Made by a program: the position numbers and the translations under genes. A stretch of 64,000 bases of DNA. Source: Acanthopleura granulata. Its lineage: Eukaryota > Mollusca > Polyplacophora > Chitonida > Chitonidae. Under the pieces are notes generated by a model, which was not told the DNA's origin, did not search any database, and saw only the letters and a list, made by a program, of their open reading frames with translations. Shown here piece by piece: positions 46,120 through 57,420 of this stretch; the stretch's first letter is position 1; the number at the start of each line of letters is the position of its first letter. The stretch lies in NCBI GenBank assembly GCA_016165875.1, contig JABBOT010000011.1:14134408-14198407 (forward strand), written 5' to 3'.

Positions 46120-47611
46120 CATGCGACAAATAAAACCTATTTCAGAGTATGTATTTTATATCTTTGTATTATGGTTATAGTGGAATTTGTTTGTCATGAT
46201 TATAAAGAAAAAACATTTGTCTTAAATTTGATGTTTTGTTACTTGAGGGAAAATTAGGAATATTTACGCGTGGGTGACGGGTTTATCTTTTAACTGTAAA
46301 AGGTGTAGAGACATAGTGATATTTAAAGGAAACAACGCATTGTTTGGACATGAATAGTGCATTCTGTGGTCACTAAGGTGTGATATATTTTGTATTTTTA
46401 TGTTCTGTTTTCAGAACATTTATGCTGTGACAATAAACAGCGGTGTATATGAAAGTCTCCGTAGTTCTTATTGTTTTTCGTCTATTCCGACCAGTAATCT
46501 CACCACAACACGACGTCTCTGTTCTCTGACACTACTGATTGAAGCAAGAACGCATCGGTCATTTCAAGATTTTGAAAAATAAATATGCACGTTTTCAATA
46601 GTTGAAACTAAACTTTGAAAACATTATCTGAAGTAAACGTTACGCATTAATAATCTGTTTTGATTAGTTTCATATTCATAAATTAGTTTTACATTAACGA
46701 TCGTAGATTAGTCTTAAACCATTATAAAAGAAAATTTCCAAGGCTGCATTTAATGTACTTTTAATGTTTCATTTGAATTTTTTTACTAAAATATGTCAAA
46801 ATCAGTTTTCAACGCTGACAACAAAAGAATGACAGTTTCTGGGATAAAATACTTTCTGACAGAAAAAAGAAATTCCTTTCTTACCTTAATTGTCATCATG
46901 GATCTCGAATTTTTCAGACACTAAACTAAACCAAAGTTTAATTTTTCCCTGTAGCCACAATTCTGATTGCCGAAGGACTCGTATACCCGACATATGTAGG
47001 TATTTCTAGATACAAAGTTTTGTTTGCCTCCTAAAATCACCAAGACAGCTTCGCGTTGTACGTTTGTGTATTTACTCACTGCCATGGTTTCAACAACAAA
47101 CCACGTCATTGGGTGGTTTTGTTGCGAAATTCTTCAACAAAGCTCGCATGTTATTGGCTGATGCTGATCTCTACGAAATGCATAATTGTTTAGTGTTGTG
47201 CTGATATAAACAGTAAATTGTCTCCGTGGATACTTTCTTTGAATTGTAAACCTTGTTGATCTTGATTCTGAATTGCTCTGTGACATGTTTTACCACATAT
47301 AGCACTCCAAAATGGTGCATATACAGAAACACCGTTATTGCTCTATTTCTTCAATTTTCAATTTTTTATTCAACAATGTATTTTGCAAATATTTTGTGAT
47401 AAATATAAACAACAAAAGTATATAAAATGTAGAATCAGTTCAAGTGAGTATAGTCCAAGTTACATCTGAGAGTAAAGCTCAGTGAGCTTGTTCCATCCCA
47501 AGATAAATAAAATTGAAGAACTGCGTACATAAAATATACAGATCATAATCTACAGGCGAAAGTACATATATTCACATGAGAACATCCTATATGTATAAAA
47601 TGATATACATA

Positions 47612-47971
47612 CATCATATATATATATCTCTTTAACGTGGGAAAAACGGGGTTAATTATTTCCCAGGAGAAATTCTTTAATTTACCTGAAAGTAGTGATC
47701 TTGAAGAAATAGATTTAAGCGAAGGTAAGAGTTTATTCCATTTTCGGATACAGGTGCGTTTTAAAGGGTGGCTGGCTGAGGTTGAGTGAAAGAAAGGTTG
47801 GTAGAGGTTGTGGAGATTCGATCTTGTGGGATGACAGTGTATTTCATTCCGTCTTCTGAATTGGTGACGAAAGTTGACAGGGAGCTTGTATGGGTGATGT
47901 ATGAATTTCTGAGCTTGTAAGACTACACAGAAAGCGTTTAGCTTAAAGATGTCAAGTCTTTTTAACTTCAT
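47612..47971 (-). mobile_element. LINE 3' fragment, array unit 2
   Basis: Same fragment; one base change removes the stop after SGK, so the frame runs on through KLKNFSWEIINPVF. Confidence 0.6.
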
Positions 47972-48393
47972 AAATACAGGTTCAGTGCGTTGAAGTCTAG
48001 GTGATAGTTCTCACTCTGAGAGCTCGTGTTTGGAAAAGATACAGGGGTTTAAGATGACTTGGAAATGTATCCTCCTATAAAGGCTTTGCATAATAGAAAT
48101 AAGGGTAATGAAGAAAAAAATACATAATGTATAATGTTTTTTATTGACAATATTTTTGATATGATGCACAATAGCAATATTTCTGGATATCTTTTTACTT
48201 GTTTAAATTAAGTGCGATCTTTGTCATTTATAGTAATACCCAGGGATTTATCTTCATGGATGATATCGAGTTTTATAGAGTTTATGGTCAAATGTGGAAC
48301 ACTGGCTGAAATTTGTATCAGATATTTTGTTTCATTTACATTTAATGAGAGGCAATATGCGTATTGCTACTCCAGAATATTACTTAGCTCCTT

Positions 48394-48476
48394 GGCCTCC
48401 GTGGCTCAGTCGGTTAGCGCGCTATCGCGGCACAATGACCCCAAGCCTCCCATCAGTGCAGTCGCTGTGAGTTCAA
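48394..48476 (+). mobile_element. SINE head only, array unit 2
   Basis: Same 83-bp head and same junction as unit 1. Confidence 0.88.
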
Positions 48477-49971
48477 CATGCGACAAATAAAACCTATTTC
48501 AGAGTATGTATTTTATATCTTTGTATTATGGTTATAGTGGAATTTGTTTGTCATGATTATAAAGAAAAAACATTTGTCTTAAATTTGATGTTTTGTTACT
48601 TGAGGGAAAATTAGGAATATTTACGCGTGGGTGACGGGTTTATCTTTTAACTGTAAAAGGTGTAGAGACATAGTGATATTTAAAGGAAACAACGCATTGT
48701 TTGGACATGAATAGTGCATTCTGTGGTCACTAAGGTGTGATATATTTTGTATTTTTATGTTCTGTTTTCAGAACATTTATGCTGTGACAATAAACAGCGG
48801 TGTATATGAAAGTCTCCGTAGTTCTTATTGTTTTTCGTCTATTCCGACCAGTAATCTCACCACAACACGACGTCTCTGTTCTCTGACACTACTGATTGAA
48901 GCAAGAACGCATCGGTCATTTCAAGATTTTGAAAAATAAATATGCACGTTTTCAATAGTTGAAACTAAACTTTGAAAACATTATCTGAAGTAAACGTTAC
49001 GCATTAATAATCTGTTTTGATTAGTTTCATATTCATAAATTAGTTTTACATTAACGATCGTAGATTAGTCTTAAACCATTATAAAAGAAAATTTCCAAGG
49101 CTGCATTTAATGTACTTTTAATGTTTCATTTGAATTTTTTTACTAAAATATGTCAAAATCAGTTTTCAACGCTGACAACAAAAGAATGACAGTTTCTGGG
49201 ATAAAATACTTTCTGACAGAAAAAAGAAATTCCTTTCTTACCTTAATTGTCATCATGGATCTCGAATTTTTTCAGACACTAAACTAAACCAAAGTTTAAT
49301 ATCTCCCTATAGTCACAATTGCGATTGCCGAAGGACCCTTATACCCGACATATGTAGGTATTTCTAAATGCAAAGTTTTGTTTGTCTCCTAAAATCACCA
49401 AGACAGCTTCGCGTTGTACGTTTGTGTATTTGCTCACTGCCATGGTTTCAACAACAAACCACGTCATTGGGTGGTTTTGTTGCGAAATTCTTCAACAAAG
49501 CTCGCATGTTATTGGCTGATGCTGATCTCTACAAAATGCATAATCGTTTAGTGTTGTGCTGATATAAACAGTAAATTGTCTCCGTGGATACTTTCTTTGA
49601 ATTGTCATCCTTGTTGATCTTGATTCTGAATTGCTCTGTGACATGTTTTACCACACATAGCACTCCAAAATGGTGCATATACAGAAACACCGTTATTGCT
49701 CTATTTCTTCAATTTTCAATTTTTTATTCACCGGCGTGTTTTGTAAATATTTTGTGATAAATATAAACAACAAAAGTATAAAAATTGTGGAATCAGTGTA
49801 AGTTAGTATAGTCCAAGTTACTTCTGAGAGTAAAGCTCAGTGAGCTTGTTCCATCTCAAGATAAATAAAATTGAAGAACTGCGTACATAAAATATACAGA
49901 TCATAATCTACAGGCGAAAGTACATATATTCACATGAGAACATCCTATATGCATAAAATGATATACATACA

Positions 49972-50331
49972 TCATATATATATATATCTCTTTAACGTGG
50001 GAAAAACGGGGTTAATTATTTCCCAGGAGAAATTCTTTTATTTACCTGAAAGTAGTGATCTTGAAGAAATAGATTTAAGCGGAGGTAAGAGTTTATTCCA
50101 TTTTCGGATACAGGTGCGTTTTAAAGGGTGGCTGGCTGAGGTTGAGTGAAAGAAAGGTTGGTAGAGGTTGTGGAGATTCGATCTTGTAGGATGACAGTGT
50201 ATTTCATTCCGTCTTCTGAATTGGTGACGAAAGTTGGCAGATAGCTTGTATGGGTAATGTGTGAATTTCTGAGCTTGTAAGACTACACAGAAATCGTTTA
50301 GCTTAAAGATGTCAAGTCTTTTTAACTTCAT
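49972..50331 (-). mobile_element. LINE 3' fragment, array unit 3
   Basis: Same fragment with variants THYPYKLSANF (unit 1 has IHHPYKLPVNF). Confidence 0.6.
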
Positions 50332-50753
50332 AAATACAGGTTCAGTGCGTTGAAGTCTAGGTGATAGTTCTCACTCTGAGAGCTCGTGTTTGGAAAAGAT
50401 ACAGGGGTTTAAGATGACTTGGAAATGTATCCTCCTATAAAGGCTTTGCATAATAGAAATAAGGGTAATGAAGAAAAAAATACATAATGTATAATGTTTT
50501 TTATTGACAATATTTTTGATATGATGCACAATAGCAATATTTCTGGATATCTTTTTACTTGTTTAAATTAAGTGCGATCTTTGTCATTTATAGTAATACC
50601 CAGGGATTTATCTTCATGGATGATATCGAGTTTTATAGAGTTTATGGTCAAATGTGGAACACTGGCTGAAATTTGTATCAGATATTTTGTTTCATTTACA
50701 TTTAATGAGAGGCAATATGCGTATTGCTACTCCAGAATATTACTTAGCTCCTT

Positions 50754-50836
50754 GGCCTCCGTGGCTCAGTCGGTTAGCGCGCTATCGCGGCACAATGACC
50801 CCAAGCCTCCCATCAGTGCAGTCGCTGTGAGTTCAA
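50754..50836 (+). mobile_element. SINE head only, array unit 3
   Basis: Same 83-bp head and same junction as units 1 and 2. Confidence 0.88.
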
Positions 50837-52331
50837 CATGCGACAAATAAAACCTATTTCAGAGTATGTATTTTATATCTTTGTATTATGGTTATAGTGG
50901 AATTTGTTTGTCATGATTATAAAGAAAAAACATTTGTCTTAAATTTGATGTTTTGTTACTTGAGGGAAAATTAGGAATATTTACGCGTGGGTGACGGGTT
51001 TATCTTTTAACTGTAAAAGGTGTAGAGACATAGTGATATTTAAAGGAAACAACGCATTGTTTGGACATGAATAGTGCATTCTGTGGTCACTAAGGTGTGA
51101 TATATTTTGTATTTTTATGTTCTGTTTTCAGAACATTTATGCTGTGACAATAAACAGCGGTGTATATGAAAGTCTCCGTAGTTCTTATTGTTTTTCGTCT
51201 ATTCCGACCAGTAATCTCACCACAACACGACGTCTCTGTTCTCTGACACTACTGATTGAAGCAAGAACGCATCGGTCATTTCAAGATTTTGAAAAATAAA
51301 TATGCACGTTTTCAATAGTTGAAACTAAACTTTGAAAACATTATCTGAAGTAAACGTTACGCATTAATAATCTGTTTTGATTAGTTTCATATTCATAAAT
51401 TAGTTTTACATTAACGATCGTAGATTAGTCTTAAACCATTATAAAAGAAAATTTCCAAGGCTGCATTTAATGTACTTTTAATGTTTCATTTGAATTTTTT
51501 TACTAAAATATGTCAAAATCAGTTTTCAACGCTGACAACAAAAGAATGACAGTTTCTGGGATAAAATACTTTCTGACAGAAAAAAGAAATTCCTTTCTTA
51601 CCTTAATTGTCATCATGGATCTCGAATTTTTTCAGACACTAAACTAAACCAAAGTTTAATATCTCCCTATAGTCACAATTGCGATTGCCGAAGGACCCTT
51701 ATACCCGACATATGTAGGTATTTCTAAATGCAAAGTTTTGTTTGTCTCCTAAAATCACCAAGACAGCTTCGCGTTGTACGTTTGTGTATTTGCTCACTGC
51801 CATGGTTTCAACAACAAACCACGTCATTGGGTGGTTTTGTTGCGAAATTCTTCAACAAAGCTCGCATGTTATTGGCTGATGCTGATCTCTACAAAATGCA
51901 TAATCGTTTAGTGTTGTGCTGATATAAACAGTAAATTGTCTCCGTGGATACTTTCTTTGAATTGTCATCCTTGTTGATCTTGATTCTGAATTGCTCTGTG
52001 ACATGTTTTACCACACATAGCACTCCAAAATGGTGCATATACAGAAACACCGTTATTGCTCTATTTCTTCAATTTTCAATTTTTTATTCACCGGCGTGTT
52101 TTGTAAATATTTTGTGATAAATATAAACAACAAAAGTATAAAAATTGTGGAATCAGTGTAAGTTAGTATAGTCCAAGTTACTTCTGAGAGTAAAGCTCAG
52201 TGAGCTTGTTCCATCTCAAGATAAATAAAATTGAAGAACTGCGTACATAAAATATACAGATCATAATCTACAGGCGAAAGTACATATATTCACATGAGAA
52301 CATCCTATATGCATAAAATGATATACATACA

Positions 52332-52691
52332 TCATATATATATATATCTCTTTAACGTGGGAAAAACGGGGTTAATTATTTCCCAGGAGAAATTCTTTTA
52401 TTTACCTGAAAGTAGTGATCTTGAAGAAATAGATTTAAGCGGAGGTAAGAGTTTATTCCATTTTCGGATACAGGTGCGTTTTAAAGGGTGGCTGGCTGAG
52501 GTTGAGTGAAAGAAAGGTTGGTAGAGGTTGTGGAGATTCGATCTTGTAGGATGACAGTGTATTTCATTCCGTCTTCTGAATTGGTGACGAAAGTTGGCAG
52601 ATAGCTTGTATGGGTAATGTGTGAATTTCTGAGCTTGTAAGACTACACAGAAATCGTTTAGCTTAAAGATGTCAAGTCTTTTTAACTTCAT
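52332..52691 (-). mobile_element. LINE 3' fragment, array unit 4
   Basis: Identical at the protein level to unit 3. Confidence 0.6.
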
Positions 52692-53113
52692 AAATACAGG
52701 TTCAGTGCGTTGAAGTCTAGGTGATAGTTCTCACTCTGAGAGCTCGTGTTTGGAAAAGATACAGGGGTTTAAGATGACTTGGAAATGTATCCTCCTATAA
52801 AGGCTTTGCATAATAGAAATAAGGGTAATGAAGAGAAAAATACATAATGTATAATGTATTTTATTGACAATATTTTTGATGTGATGTACAATAGCAATAT
52901 TTCTGGATATCTTTTTACTAGTATAATTTAAGTGCGATTACCAGGAGAGTTTGTCATTTATAGTAATACCCAGGAATTCATCTTCATGGATGATATAGAG
53001 TTTATGGTCAAATGTGGAACACTGGCTGAAATTTGTATAAGATATTTTGTTTCATTTACATTTAATGAGAGACGATTTGCGTATTGCCACTCTAGAACAT
53101 TACTTAGCTCCTT

Positions 53114-53379
53114 GGCCTCCGTGGCTCAGTCGGTTAGCGCGCTATTGCGGCACAATGAGCCCAAGCCTCCCACCAATGCAGTCGCCGTGAGTTCAAGACC
53201 AGCTCATGCTGGCTTTCTCTCCGGCCATAAGTGGGAAGGCCTGCCAGCAACCTGCGGATGGTCGTGGATTTCCCCCGGGATCTGACCGGTTTCTTCACAC
53301 CATAATGCTGACCGACGTCGTAGAAGTGAAATATACTTGAGTACGGCGTAAAACACCTATCAAATAAATAAATAAATAA
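53114..53379 (+). mobile_element. SINE, full length, at the end of the 2.36-kb array
   Basis: Head 'ggcctccgtggctcagtcgg' to tail 'gagtacggcgtaaaacacct' and aaat run. The earlier array units carry only its first 83 bp. Confidence 0.92.
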
Positions 53380-54459
53380 GTAATTTGCCTCACAATTAAT
53401 CTCTGTAATATTTTACTGAACGGTGGTAGACCGGGTATTGACCGATAATTTACTAGTTTTTCAAGCTCACCGGAATAATTTTCACGTGTTTCAAAGAGTC
53501 AGGAATTATTATTGACATTGACAGAAACCCTTTTACTTCAGTCACGATCCTTCCCCGGGCTCAACCCGCCAGCTTAGGCAATCGCGATCACACTGCCGGT
53601 AATCTACAAACCCGATATCCAAAGTCAAACAGATGACATTTATCTTGATGTATGACTGGCGTGGTCCATTTTAGCGTCTAGAAGTGAATTGGGATCAAGT
53701 CGAAACCCATACAGCAGCTGTGTTGCACAATTTCCTGCAAAATCTACTGGTATCTATAACCAATCAAACAGAAATCTGATCGCATCGATCGAAATAGTTT
53801 GGTAAACCAAAGCAGCAACGAGTAAGTATTGTACACAAGTGTGTCAACACACAGAAATTATGGCATTTTCCAGACCAGAACAGGAAAAAGTTTAGAAAAG
53901 AAAATATTTTTATTATTATTAATGATGAGATAATTTCAAAGAAAGATGCTGACTTTTTTGTGTATTTTGTTTTTGTATTTGTTTGTATTTTGTTTACATG
54001 TCATTCTGGTCGACAAGCTGTAAGCAAAGCTATGTACATGTAGGTCTTGATCCACTAGTTTTATCGGCTGTGCCCACCAAAAACCACCAACTTTTGGGAA
54101 ATTACTGCAGACCACGTGGCCTTGACCGAACGCAAGCAGGTACACGTGCGTCGTCAGCTGTTGTTAGTCATTAAGACGCCTCGAACAAGGATATCGGGGA
54201 AATCAACAAATTTCCTATTCCAGGGCAGGGTACAAACCCTTATCTAGTGTTACTTTTTCCACCACACAATATTTAAGAAAATGACACTTTGGCTTTGGCT
54301 TAATCTACTGTCAATCTTGCCATGTTCCGTCTTGTGATTTCATCTGTATTTTGAATATTGCTTTTTCGATGTTCACCCTTCACATGGTCGAATTACGCAT
54401 GTTTATCCTGCATGCCGGATGCATATATGAATCAACTTATACGACAAAATATAAGATGC
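53380..54459. other. Unique sequence between two SINEs, nothing recognised
   Basis: No frames of note and no similarity to the rest of the window were seen. Confidence 0.45.
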
Positions 54460-54716
54460 CATTTGATTGGTGTTTTACGCCGTACTCAAGAATATTTCAC
54501 TTATAAGACGTCGGTCAGCATTTTGGTGGGAGGAAACCGGACAGAGCCCCGTGGGAACCCAAGACAATCCGTAGGTTCCTGGGAGACCTTCCCACGTGCG
54601 GCCGGAGAGGAGGCCAGCATGTGTTGGACTTGAACTCACTGCGACCACAATGGTGGAAGGCTTCTGTTTTATTACGCTGCGCCAGCACGCTAACCAACTG
54701 AGCTACGGAGGCCCCT
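54460..54716 (-). mobile_element. SINE, full length
   Basis: Minus strand; tail 'gtgttttacgccgtactcaa' through to head 'accaactgagctacggaggc'. Confidence 0.9.
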
Positions 54717-55227
54717 ATATTACATATAGGGTTGAAGTATAGATTGGTGTTTATCACCGTACTGAAGAAATTGTACCTAATGTTATGTTGGTCTGGCATT
54801 TTAATGACGGGATCTGGGATATCAGTCAAAGGACTGACCTTCACCAGGTATACCTCAAATCCTCGGGCCGATCAGTGGCAAGGGGTTCGTGAAAACGGGG
54901 CGTTTTTGGCTGAAGTACCTGTATTAATTCAAGAAAAGTCGTCCGAAAAAGCTCTTCATTCTGATTGATTCGTTTTACCAGTTTGTTGTGTGGGTATACG
55001 GCCTGATATGAAGCAGTACAACATATAGGTTTAGTAGATCCAACTACAGCTGTACTGTATTAGCAATATTACAGGAATGCACTGTTCACAGAGCCCGTTG
55101 TATACACGTGTTCCGAGAAAACACATTTAACAGTCGTCATCATTAACATGACCGAAGTAATCAAGTTGAAGGAATTTCAAGAAGCATTCTACTTCAAAGA
55201 TTTATGGGACGTTTTGTTGTGTATATG

Positions 55228-55470
55228 ACGACGAGGAGTCCTTAGAGTGTACATATACTATGTCTTCCTGTGCCCGGGCGAATCCACACCACCAGTGTGC
55301 TGTCGCCACTGTGCCCAGTGCCGCCCACCCAGTCACATAATACTGTTACCGGGCCGACCACTCCTGGTACCTTGGTCTATAAACCACTCGAGGCGGCAAC
55401 AAGTACCGCTTTTAAAGTCGTTGGTATGACCCGACCCGCGATCAAACCCGGACCTCCCGCCTTCCACGTT
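55228..55470 (-). mobile_element. Second dispersed repeat family, copy 2
   Basis: Begins 'gacgacgaggagtccttaga' and contains 'acccagtcacataatactg', the reverse-complement pattern of the copy at 2283. No aaat or cata tail is visible. Confidence 0.55.
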
Positions 55471-55559
55471 TTTGCTAAAATGGTGCACAATCATAGAAAA
55501 CTTAGAATGAAAAAGACAACCACCAAGTGTTATTTTATCGTCTTTCACAGTTAAAGGTG

Positions 55560-57420
55560 TCCGAAATCAGTTCGCGGTGTAGGCAGTCGGCTAAAACCGT
55601 ACTTCACTTGTTACTTGTGGCCATTTGCCAACTCGCACATTCTTCCCTGCTCTGGCTTTTCATTCTGTAGTCTTATAAACCCAACCCAGCATTCTTCTGA
55701 TACAATTATCCGTTCTTCTGCAGGGGTTTGGAATGAACATTTTTGAACACATGGTCAAATCTGGCCTAATTTTAGATAGAAATAACTCAACACGTATCTT
55801 AGAATAACTTGTAGGTTCGTCTATTCTGCCATAATAAAAACAAATACCGTAAACGGATTATCACAGTATATTTGCATAATTCCAAAACGCAAGCACGCAT
55901 ATGCAATTGGAATAGAAAGCTGGAATAGAAGTGCGACAAATATTACAATGAAATTGGCCAATATACTTATTCGATAATTGGTTTGTACGAAGTTTGGGAA
56001 TTTGTTAAAGATTAAAGTCGATTTGTTTGGTGGCAAACATCGAAATGACAAAGTTTGAAGCAAACGCCTCGTTGCGAAAGGATCGAGTCTACTTCATAAC
56101 AAGTTACTTATTTAAACTGTTAGGCTATTATTTTAATGTAAATGATGCTATAGTTGTTCCTCTATAGTTATACTTCCATCAACATACAGGACACCAAACA
56201 ACGACGTATAATCACATAATTCAGAAATCTCTAATTCGGAATTTCACTAAAAAATATCAGTTGATGCCTGTATTAGATTAGAAAATAGCGCATATATTTT
56301 TCAGAGCCAGTTATTTGTGTGTCCGTTTTTTTTTTGTTTAATTCCATTTAGCGAAAGAAATATACATTCAAAAATATCACGAGTCATGCTTTTCATCTGA
56401 TTTATATGTTCGTTGGAAAGTTTTGAACTTCTTTTTACTGTTAGTTTCCTTCCGGAGATGGATATTTGTCACTCAACATTTTCAACGGATGAAAACACTC
56501 ACACACAATTAAAAAAGATTAATAAGAAAACGTCATTAAAATGTGGCTTTGGCTAGAACCTTACGAAGATACACGAGGTAGCAAAATACGAACCTCAACA
56601 GAACTGGTATGCCATATTTGTCTTTCAGTGACTCTTTCCAAAGTATACTTCATCAAACAAATAGCCATATACTGATCACAGTTCTGTTAACTTGTGAAAC
56701 TGTCATTCCACTTCATACATAACAAGATTACAAGCTCACTTGTGAAAAAAAAATAAGTACGCCTACTAGTTGTTGCAATGTGCTTATTCAACACAATGTA
56801 TTGTCACGCCTTTTCACAGCAAAGCATGTATATTTCGTTAAAAAAAATGAATGTTAAAATAAAATAGAAAATAGAAAACTACAGAGATCCCTACTCAGCA
56901 GCAATGGTTTATCATCACTTGCAATGAAACTTAAAAAGAAAAAAAAATATATATTTTGCCAATTTTTTTTACCCACAAATACATGAAACACCTGATGAAT
57001 TTAATACATGTACATACAACTACATAGAGCAATTGCAGTATTAAATTGGCTGTAATTCTATGGTGTCGTCCATAGTTGATTTGTAAAAATAAACAAAAAA
57101 TAAACAATTTCTTCAAGTGGCATGCAAACAAGTGAGAGAATGCAGTACCAACACTTCGCAGTGACGTCTAATTCATTTTTATTCCAAGGATTCCAAAAGA
57201 GATGGCTGTCAGAAAACTCAGAACCGCAGGACCAACTGCTGTAGCTGCGGGTACAAACAGAATGAGAAGAAGGTCCAATGAACTTAATTCCAAATCTCTG
57301 ACATTACAACTTCGAGCAAATTCTGAACTTTTGATCATTCCGCGAACTACCGGCAAACATGTTGTGAAGACATTTTGTTAATTCCTCTCGTTGTAAAGTT
57401 ACGGCAGCAGAGTTACCTCC
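55560..57420 (-). repeat. 3' region of gene C, ancient duplicate of gene B's 3' region
   Basis: Counterpart of 29200-31860, with visible indels; roughly four in five bases match in the parts compared by eye. Confidence 0.75.
57168..57295 (-). CDS. Gene C last exon: hydrophobic membrane anchor
   Basis: 128 nt, entered in phase 1 after 'gtcagag'; reads DLELSSLDLLLILFVPAATA and continues AVGPAVLSFLTAISFGILG to a stop after KMN. Using the 'gtcag' homologous to gene B's acceptor would break the frame; the next AG two bases on restores it. Otherwise it matches gene B's anchor exon in length and pattern. Confidence 0.75.

Larger units (their letters stand above)
44306..53113. repeat. Tandem array of a 2.36-kb unit, about 3.7 copies
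   Basis: Units start near 44304, 46662, 49019 and 51379 (periods 2358, 2357, 2360). Each has an AT-rich part, a LINE 3' fragment on the minus strand, and a SINE head. Copies 3 and 4 share variants ('caccggcgtgttttgtaaat') not in 1 and 2, while copies 1, 3 and 4 share others against copy 2, so the copies are mosaics. No gene is convincing in it. Confidence 0.93.

Noticed and set aside
44306..53113. Repeated short plus-strand frames (60-92 codons) in the 2.36-kb array
   Set aside because: Some include SINE head sequence, copy 2 breaks one of them, and none has a known domain.
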